Of a DNA stretch of 64,000 nucleotides, positions 1 to 9,265 are shown one piece after another. Position 1 is the first letter of the stretch, and every line of letters starts with the position of its first letter. A model generated the notes under the pieces. It did no database searches. It saw only the letters and a list, made by a program, of their open reading frames with translations, and had not been told where the DNA came from. The stretch spans positions 14,948 to 78,947 of the forward strand of contig DDTM01000021.1 of NCBI GenBank assembly GCA_002344075.1, read 5' to 3'. Source of the DNA: Bacteroidetes bacterium UBA2364 (lineage in GTDB: Bacteria; Bacteroidota; Rhodothermia; Rhodothermales; UBA2364). The position numbers and the translations under genes were made by a program.

Positions 1-320
1 CCGCTGGCCGGACGAAGTGGGATGGCTTCGGCATGTTCTTCCGAGCCGATCATACAGCATTCACCGCCGCGCTCCAGTGCCTTGACAAATTCTTGATGAG
101 CAAGCCGATCTAACTTTTGCTGAATTTCGCCCTGAACGTTGGTTTCGCCAGAGGCTCCGAGAATATCCACCAATCCGGCACGGCGAACATCCCGCTGTAC
201 AATCTTCGCAGCAATGCTGATGTCGCGGATAAGGCGCGAAAAAGCCCCTGTAGAACCAGTGACAGCATCCTGACGATCTACAATAAACTGTTCAAGGGTC
301 AAGAGACGAGTGTTTGACAT
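1..320 (-). CDS. fbp: Fructose-1,6-bisphosphatase class I, N-terminal part (truncated by window edge)
   Basis: The minus strand from the ATG at 320 reads without a stop to the window edge, giving 106 residues. It begins MSNTRLLTLEQFIVDRQ and continues with AKIVQRDVRRAGLVDILGA and NVQGEIQQKLD, which are signatures of class I FBPase. This enzyme removes the 1-phosphate of fructose 1,6-bisphosphate in gluconeogenesis in the cytosol. The visible part ends just after the GSEEH segment, which in the family lies close to the metal and substrate site. The remaining two thirds of the protein lie beyond position 1. The start is clear because the family normally begins a few residues before the LEQFI-like segment. 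Confidence 0.93.
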   Translation of the reverse strand, partial: MSNTRLLTLEQFIVDRQDAVTGSTGAFSRLIRDISIAAKIVQRDVRRAGLVDILGASGETNVQGEIQQKLDRLAHQEFVKALERGGECCMIGSEEHAEAIPLRPAS

Positions 321-397
321 ATAAATATAGAAATTAGAGAAACATAGATCACCAGAAGCGCTTCCGGAAATTTTTAAATAGATTACAGCACTTGCGG

Positions 398-1057
398 CTA
401 TGTCTTGGTCAAGATTTGGACAAAATGGCGTGTATTTTGTGCAACATTTTCTGGAAGATCCTTTAAATCTGACTTAAGCCGAACTAAATCCTGTGGCGTA
501 TCTACATCGTACCACTTTGGCAGAATGGAGAGTGACGCTTCTGTTGTTTCGATTCGTGCAAGGGTTTGTTTGAAGACATCTGGATGGCTATAGTGCATCA
601 ACTTAAAGACTTCTGGGTACCATTCGTTCATACCCAGAAGATAATACCCTCCGTCTTCGCTGGGCCCAATCACCATACTATACCGCTCGTTTAGTGCTTC
701 GAAGGCCATTTCTAGAAAATCATCCGGTAGCGTGGGATGGTCGGTCCCCACAATAACAATACGTTCGTATCCAGCCTTAAAGGTTTCGAGAAAGGCCATG
801 AGCATCCGCTCGCCGAGGCCAGATCCTGTTTGGGTAAATACCGCTGCTTGTTCAGGTATCCATTCGCTTTCAGGTTTCACAGGTGGGGCCACATACAGGC
901 GCAGGTCTGCATCTATTTTCTGATATTGAGACCAAGCATCCTTCAGGAACGCGGCATAAAGCATTGCGGCTTCTTCGGGCGTAAGCAGGGTCGTTAAACG
1001 GGTTTTGACCGCTCCGGGGATTGGTTCTTTGGCAAAAACAAGAAGGGCTGCACGCAA
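398..1057 (-). CDS. TIGR04282/DUF2064-family glycosyltransferase
   Basis: From a TTG codon at 1057 this encodes 219 residues, starting (M)RAALLVFAKEPIPGAVKTRL. That is the hallmark N-terminus of the TIGR04282 (DUF2064) nucleotide-sugar transferase-like family, a small GT-A fold. Further on, IVGTDHPTLPDDFLEMA and GPSEDGGYYLLGM match its nucleotide and metal-binding loops. I chose TTG because the homologous block begins there and the upstream gene stops only 12 bases before. An in-frame ATG at 1117 or 1168 would add 20 to 37 residues unlike the family and overlap the upstream coding region. It probably forms an operon with the polysaccharide deacetylase upstream. The sugar substrate is unknown. 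Confidence 0.85.
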   Translation of the reverse strand: MRAALLVFAKEPIPGAVKTRLTTLLTPEEAAMLYAAFLKDAWSQYQKIDADLRLYVAPPVKPESEWIPEQAAVFTQTGSGLGERMLMAFLETFKAGYERIVIVGTDHPTLPDDFLEMAFEALNERYSMVIGPSEDGGYYLLGMNEWYPEVFKLMHYSHPDVFKQTLARIETTEASLSILPKWYDVDTPQDLVRLKSDLKDLPENVAQNTRHFVQILTKT

Positions 1058-1068
1058 AATAAATGAGG

Positions 1069-2370
1069 CTAGGTGCTTGTAAAATAAGTTAAGGCCTTGT
1101 TTAAGGTGGTAGGCCATGCACCGGAAAGGGCGAATGCTTCGGCGGACTCCTCGAAGTGGATGGCCCAACCCGAATACTCGTCTTGGTCATAAATTACGTT
1201 ATGCCACAAGCCTACCAAAATGCCATTCAGATTTTTTGTTATCTCCAGCCATGCCTTTGTTCTGTCGAGGGCCTCAGGGGGTGTGAGTGCCCTATATTGC
1301 ATCAAGGTGGTGTCGTGCAAGCATAACGGGATTTCCCATACGGTCGTGGGCTTGTTGTTTAGGTGGTCATAAAGAAGAAATGGAAAGCAAGTGCCATTTC
1401 GAAATCCATCGCGATCTACAAAACTAAGCCCGGCATCCAATACAAAGCCATTCACTTGTTGAATATTTGGAGTCTGGTAGGCATCCCATCGTAGATAGTG
1501 TTGCCGGACGCTCGTGTTTTTGTGAGGCGCATGTTTCCGTAGATATTCGGCCTCCCTGCGGAAGAAATCCGGATGGGCATGACTAAAGTACGCTGGATGT
1601 AACCCGATCTCGTGTCCGTTTTCGTGGAGTTTTTTGAATAACGTTTGGACAAAAGGCGAATGAAGCGGATAAAAATGGTCTTCGGGTGCATTTACACCAG
1701 CCTTGAAGAACCAAGTTGCCTTTAAATTGTGTTGATGATCTACGGCCAAAAGTCGTTCAAGACCCCATTGGTAGCCGTCTATCTGTTCAAGAAAGGGCTT
1801 TATAGGACGTTTTTCCTTCCACCAGCGCCGGAGTGTCCACTTATAAAGATGGTCTATGTCGTGCGTCATACAAACGGCAAATGGATGTCCCTGCCAACTG
1901 GGCACATCTACTGATAGCCCCATATGCTGGAGTTTTTCCCGGATCGCGAGCCTGTAATAATCCACAAAAGGTAAAGGTTCCTCGCCCCATTTTGCCTGAA
2001 ACGACGATTCATACCGAAAGCGCCCGTGTGCATCGCGTTCCTTTATAAGACGGGTTTGTACATCTGCCAACCAGAAAAAGGTAGAGGCAACCCAATCAGC
2101 ACCATGTTTATTGGTATATACGACCGGAATTTGCCTATCCTGAATCCACACATAACTGTGACAGGGGCGGTCATTATCCGGCCATATATACGGTATGTGT
2201 ATCGTTTTATCGTCAGTGGGCAACAACGGGCCATAATAGATCCGTCTGGTTGCCTGTTCATTCGTAAATGTGGGCGTCAGGCCCAGTGGCTTGAGTAGCA
2301 TCTCAAAGGCATACACCGCTTGTGATTTGCGATTTTCCGGAATGTCTAAATGGACAGGAATGGCTTGCAT
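1069..2370 (-). CDS. Polysaccharide deacetylase-family protein with DUF7033-like N-terminus
   Basis: 433 residues without a signal peptide. The N-terminal ~150 residues resemble the DUF7033 region seen in front of some bacterial deacetylases. The catalytic half carries MTHDIDH near residues 169-173, where the Asp pair would be the NodB motif-1 base and metal ligand, and EIGLHPAYFSH near residues 253-262, which fits the zinc-binding His-x-x-x-His motif. TWFFK lies between them. Such enzymes remove N- or O-acetyl groups from surface or cell-wall glycans. The downstream glycosyltransferase starts 12 bases after the stop, which suggests joint work on a glycan. The substrate is not predictable from sequence. 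Confidence 0.85.
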   Translation of the reverse strand: MQAIPVHLDIPENRKSQAVYAFEMLLKPLGLTPTFTNEQATRRIYYGPLLPTDDKTIHIPYIWPDNDRPCHSYVWIQDRQIPVVYTNKHGADWVASTFFWLADVQTRLIKERDAHGRFRYESSFQAKWGEEPLPFVDYYRLAIREKLQHMGLSVDVPSWQGHPFAVCMTHDIDHLYKWTLRRWWKEKRPIKPFLEQIDGYQWGLERLLAVDHQHNLKATWFFKAGVNAPEDHFYPLHSPFVQTLFKKLHENGHEIGLHPAYFSHAHPDFFRREAEYLRKHAPHKNTSVRQHYLRWDAYQTPNIQQVNGFVLDAGLSFVDRDGFRNGTCFPFLLYDHLNNKPTTVWEIPLCLHDTTLMQYRALTPPEALDRTKAWLEITKNLNGILVGLWHNVIYDQDEYSGWAIHFEESAEAFALSGAWPTTLNKALTYFTST

Positions 2371-2481
2371 CGTGTAATCTTACGAAAATTCCAAAGGCAG
2401 GCGAACCGTTTTTTGAAAGAAGTTGTACTTTACCCAAGGTCATAAATTACATCATTCACTCCCCAAATACCTTTATTCTAC

Positions 2482-2796
2482 ATGTTGATTCGTATCGTGC
2501 GGATGACTTTTCGTCCAGAAACCGTCCCTAACTTTCTGACACTCTTTAAGGAAATCTTTCCCGTGATTCGGAATATGCCAGGTTGTCGCCATCTGGAATT
2601 ATGGCAAGATGCCGATTTGCCAGAGGTCTTCAGTACGTTTAGTCATTGGGAGGCTGCTGAAGACTTGGAGCGGTACCGGCAGAGCGAATATTTCAAGGCT
2701 ACATGGGCGCGAACAAAAGTTTTATTTGATGCACCACCACTGGCTTGGAGCCAGGCGAAGGTCTTTCCAGTTGATTTGGAAGATGAAAGCGCTTAA
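2482..2796 (+). CDS. Antibiotic biosynthesis monooxygenase (ABM)-domain protein
   Basis: 104 residues, a single ABM ferredoxin-like fold. It has the beta-alpha-beta start MLIRIVRMTFRPETVPNF, the central PGCRHLELWQD strand pair (this family usually has GC or GN x L) and a SHWEAAEDLERYRQSEYFK helix. Members are small dimeric quinol monooxygenases or heme-degrading enzymes, but many have no assigned role. It is a single gene, divergent from the deacetylase gene; only 111 bases separate the two starts, so they probably share a promoter region. No lipoprotein or signal sequence is visible, so it is likely cytosolic. Confidence 0.8.
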   Translation: MLIRIVRMTFRPETVPNFLTLFKEIFPVIRNMPGCRHLELWQDADLPEVFSTFSHWEAAEDLERYRQSEYFKATWARTKVLFDAPPLAWSQAKVFPVDLEDESA

Positions 2797-2887
2797 CTTT
2801 CTCGGAACTATGCACGGATTTTGGGGTATTAGCATTCCGCCATTTACAATACCGGCACCTGTAATATACCTCAGTTAATAAAAAATA

Positions 2888-3220
2888 ATGGTTGGTATGG
2901 AATTTGCTTCATCAGATGCACAGATCCAGAGCCAAGAGGGCTTGTATCCTTACCTGATGCCCTTGATTTTTTGGCTTTCGCTTGCAATTGCTCTTGTCGC
3001 CATTCTGGTGTTTCTCAAGTTGGGATTGTGGGGCTTTCCGGCGCTAATAGCAGCTTTGTTTATTCAGATTTGGGTACTGGCCACCAATGAAATGTCTGGG
3101 TTTCCTAAGAGCCGAGACGGCATATTTAGGGCACAATTCCGGAAAAGACATTTTTTGGTGCTCACCTTAATGTTGGTCTTGTTGTTTTTTCTTTGCATTA
3201 TGGCGCTTATGGGAAATTAA
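2888..3220 (+). CDS. Small integral membrane protein, unknown function
   Basis: 110 residues with three hydrophobic helices: LIFWLSLAIALVAILVFL, then a segment around GFPALIAALFIQIWVLA, and near the C-terminus FLVLTLMLVLLFFLCIMALM. A short basic loop (SRDGIFRAQFRKRH) lies before the last helix and is probably cytoplasmic. No family is recognised. ATG codons at 2888 and 2897 are both possible starts. It sits 91 bases after the ABM gene and 110 bases before the DUF4175-like gene, all on the plus strand, so it could be co-transcribed with either. Confidence 0.6.
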   Translation: MVGMEFASSDAQIQSQEGLYPYLMPLIFWLSLAIALVAILVFLKLGLWGFPALIAALFIQIWVLATNEMSGFPKSRDGIFRAQFRKRHFLVLTLMLVLLFFLCIMALMGN

Positions 3221-3330
3221 GCGATGCTATTGGCGCGTTTTTTGATCAAAGTCGTTACCAGATAGTCCATTGGGTTGTCTTAATGACATAAGAAGCATTT
3301 CCTCTTTTCTACCGACGTAACGGAGTGTGT

Positions 3331-6300
3331 ATGCACGAACAAACCGCTTCACTAGTTCAACAGATTCATGAGCGCCTGGTGGTTGCTGCACGGCGACTCA
3401 CCTTTGCAAACGTTCTTTATGGACTGCTTTTTTTGGTAGCCATAGGTGGGAGCATTTGGCTATTGCTTACGGGTTTAGAAGCTTGGTTATGGCTGCCTAC
3501 GGGGCTTCGTTCTGCGTTGTTTTTTCTGTTTTGCTTCGCACTACTGGGCGGTATAGGCTGGTTTTTGGTTCGGCCATTGGTCTCGCGTCCAAGCGAAGAA
3601 GCGGTTGCAAAACGCATTGGTGAACGATTTCCGGAGGTTTCGGATCGCCTCACCAATTTGCTTCACCTCTCCACAGGGCGTCACTCTCAGACCCCCAATC
3701 CGCTCTTGAATGCCGCCGTGGCACGATTGAGCAACGAAGTATCCTTGATTCCATTTGAACGGGTGGAAAACTTTAGCCAGCCGAAGAACTTCAGTAAGTG
3801 GCTGTTGGTGCCCTTGTTCACCTTTGGCCTGTTTATTGGTTTGGCGCCACAATCGTTCTTATCGGCAACAGAACGCCTTCTTGCGCCGGGTAAAACCTTC
3901 GAACCACCGGCATTGTTCAGGTTTGTGGTTGAACCGGGCAATACCAAAGTAGTGAAAGGGGCTTCTCTTCCAATGAATGCACGTACATATGGTGCAATCA
4001 TGCCCATTCAGGCTACTTTAGAAATGGGTTTAAAAGACGAAGAACATACGGATAAAATCCCACTTTCGGCCAATGCAGAGGGGCACTTTAAGCATCAACT
4101 GACCAATATTCGCCAAACCACCCGGTATCGTATGGTGTCGGATGGGATTGCCAGCCCATGGTACACGATCGAAGTTTTAGAACGTCCTGCTGTCCGAAGC
4201 CTAAATGTTTCTATCAATCCTCCTTCTTATTCTGGGCTTGGTGGTCAACGTCTCGATAATAATGTAGGGGATGTGGTCGGCTTACCGGGTACGTTGGTCA
4301 ACATACGCATACAGCTCAACCAGTCAGATATTACCGAAGCCAATCTGCTTTTTGATGATGGGGAACACCTTCCACTCACAATTAATGGAGAGGAGGCATA
4401 TGGTGCTTTCAATATCCGAAAAGATGGAAATTATCAGATCTTATTGCGTAACACACACCAAATAACCAATGAAAATACCATTACGTATGTGATTTCTACA
4501 ATGCGAGATGCTCCGCCCAGTGTGGTGATTACCGAGCCTTCGGATAATCAAACCATGAGTGAGTCTCAACGGGAATTGGTGGTGGGACGGGTAACAGATG
4601 ATTATGGATTTTCTAAAGCTGCGCTGTGCTGGCGATTGGCCGAGCGCATAGAAGGACAAACCATGCCGGAAAGCCGCTGTATTGGGTTGGGGATTAAAGG
4701 CCGCGAACTGGATCAGGAATTGGCTTATGAATGGTTGATTCCTGAAGCAACAGGGTTGGATTTGCGCGAAGGGGATGTCCTTGAATACTTCATACAAGTC
4801 TGGGACAATAATACCGTTGCAGGGTATCAAACGGCTCGTAGTGCCATCTTTACACTCCGAATTCCATCCCTTACACAACAATACAAGGAGTTGGAAGAGA
4901 AATCCGATAACATCGAGGATCAAATGCGGAATATGCAAAATGAGTCCTCGGACATGAACCAAATGTTCAACGAACTCCAGCAACAACTTCGGCAAAAACA
5001 AGCCCCCGAATGGAACGATGAGCGCAATCTGCAACGATTAATGGAAAATAAGCAGCAGATGGAAAACCGCGCCCAAGAACTCAAAGACCAGATACAAGAA
5101 CTGAACGACCAAATGCAGGAGCAAAATCTGGTGAATGAAAAGACCTTGGAGATGTTCAGAGAACTGGAACGTATTGCCGAAGAAATCAAAACACCAGCCC
5201 TTCAGGAAGCCCTTCGACGGCTTCAAGAGGCCATGCGCCAGATGAATCCACAACAGATGGAACGGGCTATGCAGGAGTATAAAAACGCAGAACAACAGAT
5301 GCGCCAACGGCTCGAACGACTTAAAGAATTGTATAAACAGCTCAAAGCCAATGCCAAATTGGACGAATTGGCCAATAAAGCCGAACAAATGGCCGACAAG
5401 CAGGAGCAACTCTCCGAGAAAATTAATGAAATGCAAAAAGATGGCAAAATGGACGCCAAAGAACAGGCCGACCTAAACCAAATGGCCGAGCAGCAACAAC
5501 GGAATGCGCAGGAAATGAAGGAGATGGAGGCGCAAATGGGCGAACTGAACAAAGACATGCAAGAAATGAAAAATGGACCGAAAGAAGAAATGAAAGAAAT
5601 GAACAGTGAAGCCCAACAGGATAAACTCTCCAATAAAATGGAGCAGAATAAAGAGCAGATGAAAGACCAGAAAATGCAGCAGGCCAAGCAAGGACAACAA
5701 CAAATGAAGCAACGTCTGATGCAAATGGCCCAACAAATGCGTTCGATGCAGGAGCAACAACAACAACAACAAGTGCAACTCAATGTGGAGGCGCTACGTC
5801 GTGTTTTAGATGATGTACTTACTCTTTCGCAAGAGCAAGAATCTTTGCGGAACACCACGGGGCGTCTGCAAGGAGATAATCCCCGCCTACGTCGTATTGC
5901 CCAACAACAATCAGAACTGCGGGATGGCCTGAAAATCGTTTCTGATACGTTGCTCACGCTCTCTAAACGCATCCCCAAGATGAATGCCAAGATTCAGACC
6001 GAAGCCACACGTGCCCAAGGAGAAATGAGTTTGGCGGTGGGTATGGCAACGGAGCGGCAGGTGGGCATGGCTTCTGGTAACCAAAAAGCAGCAATGACCC
6101 ATCTTAATGAACTGGCCCTCTTGCTTTCGGAACTGCTGAGCCAAATGCAAGCCCAAGCGGGCCCAGGATCCATGTCTATGCAGCAAATGATGGATATGCT
6201 TCAGCAAATGTCTAACCAACAACAACGGTTGAATCAGCAAATACAACAGTTGTTAAATGAGATGCAGGGCGACCGTATGAGCCAAAGCCAACAAGAGCGT

Positions 6301-6717
6301 GCCAGTCAAATATCGCAACAGCAACAAGCCATAAAACGGCAATTAGAGAAAATGATGCAAAATCCAGAGTTTAATCAGAAAGTCTTGGGAGATATGAAAC
6401 GTGTTTCCGACGATATGGACGAAACCATCCGGGAACTCAAAAATCGTAACATCACACGGCAAACAACCTATCGGCAAAACCAGATTTTATCGCGGCTTTT
6501 GGAGGCCACCCGGTCACTTAATACCCGTGGACGCGAGGAAAAACGCCAAAGTGAGCGTGCCAAAGAACGAAACCAATCATCACCTATGCAGCTAAAGCCC
6601 CAAGATCGTGCCACGCAAATCCGACGCGACCTTATTCGGGCCATCGAAACTGGATATGCTCCCGATTATGAGCGCCTCATTCGGAAGTACTTTGAATTGA
6701 TGCAACAGGGGAAATAA
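3331..6717 (+). CDS. DUF4175-like membrane-anchored coiled-coil protein
   Basis: 1128 residues from ATG 3331; a GTG six bases earlier is less likely because CGGAG at 3321-3325 is correctly spaced from the ATG. Membrane helices are near residues 30-55, 58-85 and 150-172. Then come beta-rich Ig-like segments to about residue 510, and a very long Gln/Met/Glu/Lys-rich coiled coil (about 515-900, with further heptads to 1060). The basic C-terminus ends in EYFELMQQGK-like helices. The architecture fits the DUF4175 family of Bacteroidota, whose function is unknown. A run of six Gln codons (CAA) lies at 5755-5772. The long coiled coil implies an extended periplasmic or cytoplasmic scaffold, which is inference. 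Confidence 0.8.
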   Translation: MHEQTASLVQQIHERLVVAARRLTFANVLYGLLFLVAIGGSIWLLLTGLEAWLWLPTGLRSALFFLFCFALLGGIGWFLVRPLVSRPSEEAVAKRIGERFPEVSDRLTNLLHLSTGRHSQTPNPLLNAAVARLSNEVSLIPFERVENFSQPKNFSKWLLVPLFTFGLFIGLAPQSFLSATERLLAPGKTFEPPALFRFVVEPGNTKVVKGASLPMNARTYGAIMPIQATLEMGLKDEEHTDKIPLSANAEGHFKHQLTNIRQTTRYRMVSDGIASPWYTIEVLERPAVRSLNVSINPPSYSGLGGQRLDNNVGDVVGLPGTLVNIRIQLNQSDITEANLLFDDGEHLPLTINGEEAYGAFNIRKDGNYQILLRNTHQITNENTITYVISTMRDAPPSVVITEPSDNQTMSESQRELVVGRVTDDYGFSKAALCWRLAERIEGQTMPESRCIGLGIKGRELDQELAYEWLIPEATGLDLREGDVLEYFIQVWDNNTVAGYQTARSAIFTLRIPSLTQQYKELEEKSDNIEDQMRNMQNESSDMNQMFNELQQQLRQKQAPEWNDERNLQRLMENKQQMENRAQELKDQIQELNDQMQEQNLVNEKTLEMFRELERIAEEIKTPALQEALRRLQEAMRQMNPQQMERAMQEYKNAEQQMRQRLERLKELYKQLKANAKLDELANKAEQMADKQEQLSEKINEMQKDGKMDAKEQADLNQMAEQQQRNAQEMKEMEAQMGELNKDMQEMKNGPKEEMKEMNSEAQQDKLSNKMEQNKEQMKDQKMQQAKQGQQQMKQRLMQMAQQMRSMQEQQQQQQVQLNVEALRRVLDDVLTLSQEQESLRNTTGRLQGDNPRLRRIAQQQSELRDGLKIVSDTLLTLSKRIPKMNAKIQTEATRAQGEMSLAVGMATERQVGMASGNQKAAMTHLNELALLLSELLSQMQAQAGPGSMSMQQMMDMLQQMSNQQQRLNQQIQQLLNEMQGDRMSQSQQERASQISQQQQAIKRQLEKMMQNPEFNQKVLGDMKRVSDDMDETIRELKNRNITRQTTYRQNQILSRLLEATRSLNTRGREEKRQSERAKERNQSSPMQLKPQDRATQIRRDLIRAIETGYAPDYERLIRKYFELMQQGK

Positions 6718-6737
6718 GATCCGAAATATCACCTCAG

Positions 6738-6762
6738 AAGGCTGCGTTAGCAGCCTTTTTTG
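6738..6762 (+). terminator. Intrinsic terminator after the DUF4175-like gene
   Basis: An 8-bp stem AAGGCTGC / GCAGCCTT with a GTTA loop is followed by six T residues on the plus strand, 20 bases after the stop codon at 6717. Confidence 0.85.
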
Positions 6763-6961
6763 TCTCTAATCAAGCGGCCTTCTTGGTATGATTATGGGGG
6801 TTTTTTCTTTAAACCCATAAACTCAGCGGACAAAATTTCCTGCCGGAGCAGCCGATGGTAGTAGAGAAAGCGCGAATATTTAATTAGGAAACGACATACT
6901 GTCTTTGCTCTGTTTGATGACCATGGTTATAATTTTTCTGATGTACCCTCGTTGTTTCGAA

Positions 6962-6995
6962 CAAAAAAAGCCTCCGAACGATACCATTCGGAGGC
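6962..6995 (-). terminator. Intrinsic terminator of the DUF4097 gene
   Basis: A 9-bp perfect stem GCCTCCGAA (6970-6978) / TTCGGAGGC (6987-6995) has an A-run at 6963-6969, which reads as a T-tract on the minus strand. It lies about 55 bases beyond the stop of the minus-strand DUF4097 gene. Confidence 0.85.
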
Positions 6996-7050
6996 ACAAG
7001 TGCGGACGGCTCCGCCTGAGACCGTGCGCACCTAAAAGGGTGCAAAAGGG

Positions 7051-8208
7051 TTAATGATCAAATGCCGTTAGGCTAATGGAACCAACGCCAGTACGTGCCT
7101 CAATCAATGGCCCCCCACCATTAAGCTCTGTTCTGATCGTTCCTGTATCGTTTTGCTGGGTCGCAATTTCTGAAGAGACCTCGACTTCTGAGCCTTTGAG
7201 GTCTAAGATAGCACCGAATGACTCTGGAACTGATATTTCGATGTCACCGGTTTCGGTATCTAAAGAAGCACCACTACATTCGTGCAGCCGAACCTCCACA
7301 TCGCCAGCTTCACTAATGGCTTCTAATTTACCAAACATGTGCTGGATAGAAATATTTCCGGCTTGGGTTTTGATTTCGGTGGTACCTTTTACTTCACGAA
7401 CGGCAATATCGCCTGCTTCTGAACGAATAGAAATTTGATTGGCATGGAGTTGATCGGCCTCGATGCTTCCGGCAGCACTGTGAATGTCTAAGCGGTGAAA
7501 CGCTTTTACCACGCCCAAGTTAATATCTCCAGCATTGGTATCTATCCGAACGTTCCCAGTCAAATTTCCGGTAGAAATGTCTCCGGCTTCTGTCTGAATT
7601 TCGATGGTGTTCCCACTGATGGACTCGGTAGAAATATCGCCTGCATCACTGCTTAGGCGCACCTCACCGACGAGAGCTTGTGTAGAGATGTCGCCAATTC
7701 CGGTTCTGATATGAACGTTAAACGATTTGGGGATCCGTAGAATTACCCGAATATTGGCATTTCCGCTGGGGTCGTCTTCCCAAGTGCTCCAATGACGGTC
7801 TTTTTGTGAGAATACCCGCACGAGCGAACCTTCTTGAGTGACGTTAAACATCAGTCGGTCGAAAAAGGCTTTGGCTTTCCGGCTATCATGGGAAGCCATT
7901 TTAAATTCTATATGGGCCTTGTTTCGTTCGGAGGTTTCGATTCGCACATCACCGATAGGAATATCTACCTGAAGACTCTGGCCATCTTGTACACCAAAAG
8001 TACGGGAAAACATGGTTTGATAGGCCGATTCGGGGAAATCCGTTTTGTCCAATATGGAATAATGTGCCGAGTGAAAGCCAGCGCTGCGTGGGCAGTGTCG
8101 CCGTTTTTCCTGATAATGTTTAGACTTCTGGTGGTTGATTTGGTAGGCGCCAATGCCGATCAGGCCAAAGCCAAGCGCCAGAATCAGGAGTCGTTTGCGC
8201 ACGTCCAT
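7051..8208 (-). CDS. DUF4097-family beta-strand repeat protein
   Basis: 385 residues. A single N-terminal hydrophobic segment (LLILALGFGLIGIGAYQI) acts as signal anchor, and the rest is exported. From about residue 150 a right-handed beta-helix-like repeat is evident: AGDIST, AGDINLG, AGSIEAD, AGDIAVRE, AGNISIQ, AGDVEVR and TGDIEIS, each about 20 residues apart. This pattern defines the DUF4097 (putative adhesin) family. The function is not established; such proteins often accompany anti-sigma or stress-response genes. No such partner is next to it here. It is transcribed alone, convergent with the DUF4175-like gene. Confidence 0.85.
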   Translation of the reverse strand: MDVRKRLLILALGFGLIGIGAYQINHQKSKHYQEKRRHCPRSAGFHSAHYSILDKTDFPESAYQTMFSRTFGVQDGQSLQVDIPIGDVRIETSERNKAHIEFKMASHDSRKAKAFFDRLMFNVTQEGSLVRVFSQKDRHWSTWEDDPSGNANIRVILRIPKSFNVHIRTGIGDISTQALVGEVRLSSDAGDISTESISGNTIEIQTEAGDISTGNLTGNVRIDTNAGDINLGVVKAFHRLDIHSAAGSIEADQLHANQISIRSEAGDIAVREVKGTTEIKTQAGNISIQHMFGKLEAISEAGDVEVRLHECSGASLDTETGDIEISVPESFGAILDLKGSEVEVSSEIATQQNDTGTIRTELNGGGPLIEARTGVGSISLTAFDH

Positions 8209-8461
8209 AACGGCTCTCCGGTTAAGAATGTGTGAAAGGAAATAGGATTAATAGGTAACGAAGGAGGATGCCGTTTTGTTACATGAAATCAAAAAATAAT
8301 TTCTTGCTCAGGCCTGTTTGGGTTCTAATAATGCCTTCATACGTAGAGATAAGCGTGACATATTTTCGGAATCTTATCCTGTCCGGTAGGGCAAAATTCC
8401 TATTTTATACAAAAGGTCAATGCCCGCGAAAGTCGTGCATTTTCTTGGTGTACTGAAAAAC

Positions 8462-8468
8462 AGGAGGT
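8462..8468 (+). promoter_or_regulatory. Strong Shine-Dalgarno of coaX
   Basis: AGGAGGT is placed five bases upstream of ATG 8474. Most other genes in this window have weak or no Shine-Dalgarno, so this one stands out. Confidence 0.85.
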
Positions 8469-8473
8469 AAGGC

Positions 8474-9250
8474 ATGATAGAAAATTTAATCACCCTTGAT
8501 GTTGGAAATACGGCTATTAAAGCCGCTTTATTTAGGCCCAGCATATTTGAAGAACTTTTTCGGTTGCCTACCGATCTTAAACGTGTTAAAGTAGAAGTAT
8601 TTCAGAAACACGCCCCATTAAAACCAGATCTCTTGGCACATCTGGAAGTGGCCTATGTAAGTGTAGTTCCTACAGTGGATACGGTCCTTCAAACGGAAAT
8701 AAACAAGTGGACGGGAAAACAGGCCCTTCAGTTAACAACTGACTTACCCTCACCATTGCAAATGGCGTATCATACACCCCGTACACTGGGTGCGGATCGG
8801 TTGGCAGGTGCTATCGGAGGCTGGATGCGGTATGGATCGATAGGGACTGGTCTGCTTGTGATTGATGCCGGAACAGCCGTGAATTACGAAGTGGTCTCTC
8901 CGGATGGATGTTATTTGGGAGGGGCGATTGCGCCTGGGGTGGAACTCATGTTGCGGGCATTGGCACGCGGAACGGCACAATTGCCGCAGGTGGAACCCAT
9001 GTGGCCGGATCGGGCCATTGGACGATCTACCCAAGAATGCTTACAAGCCGGCGTTGTATTTATGTTGGCCGATGCTGTTTCTGGCCTGATCCGTCGGGTT
9101 GCTTGGGAATTGTCTGCCCCATTATGTGTGGTTTCGACGGGCGGTTGGGGACACTTGTTACGGGCTGAACTGCCAGAAGTGCATCACCATCATCCTACTT
9201 TGGTACATGAAGGTATTCGTGCTTGGCTACAACACCTGAAGGTAGCCTGA
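8474..9250 (+). CDS. coaX: Type III pantothenate kinase
   Basis: 258 residues. The protein phosphorylates pantothenate, the first committed step of coenzyme A synthesis, in the cytosol. The ASKHA-fold phosphate-binding loop DVGNTAIK lies at residues 9-16, and the CoaX signatures LGADRLAGAIGG (near 98-109), LLVIDAGTAVNYE (near 118-130) and GGAIAPGVELM (near 138-148) are all present. The length is normal for the family. The start is decided by a perfect AGGAGGT at 8462-8468, five bases before the ATG, an unusually strong Shine-Dalgarno for this window. It ends 15 bases from the convergent HAD gene. Confidence 0.95.
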   Translation: MIENLITLDVGNTAIKAALFRPSIFEELFRLPTDLKRVKVEVFQKHAPLKPDLLAHLEVAYVSVVPTVDTVLQTEINKWTGKQALQLTTDLPSPLQMAYHTPRTLGADRLAGAIGGWMRYGSIGTGLLVIDAGTAVNYEVVSPDGCYLGGAIAPGVELMLRALARGTAQLPQVEPMWPDRAIGRSTQECLQAGVVFMLADAVSGLIRRVAWELSAPLCVVSTGGWGHLLRAELPEVHHHHPTLVHEGIRAWLQHLKVA

Positions 9251-9265
9251 TATTTTCACCACGAG

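Larger units (their letters stand above)
6718..7050. other. 333-base gap between convergent genes; terminators only
   Basis: Apart from the two intrinsic terminators listed separately, this stretch holds a weak dyad, TTATGGG...CCCATAA, near 6793-6821 and an imperfect dyad near 7000-7030 (GTGCGGACGG against CCGTGCGCAC). No convincing coding frame or RNA gene is visible. Confidence 0.6.

Noticed and set aside
5223..5990. Long antisense frame rich in Cys, Ser and Ile
   Set aside because: It is the mirror of the Gln/Met-rich coiled coil of the plus-strand DUF4175-like gene; such composition is expected for a shadow frame.
8268..8456. 62-codon plus-strand frame upstream of coaX, with an apparent GGAGG before the first ATG
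   Set aside because: It is probably promoter and leader sequence of coaX; the frame has no protein-like composition.
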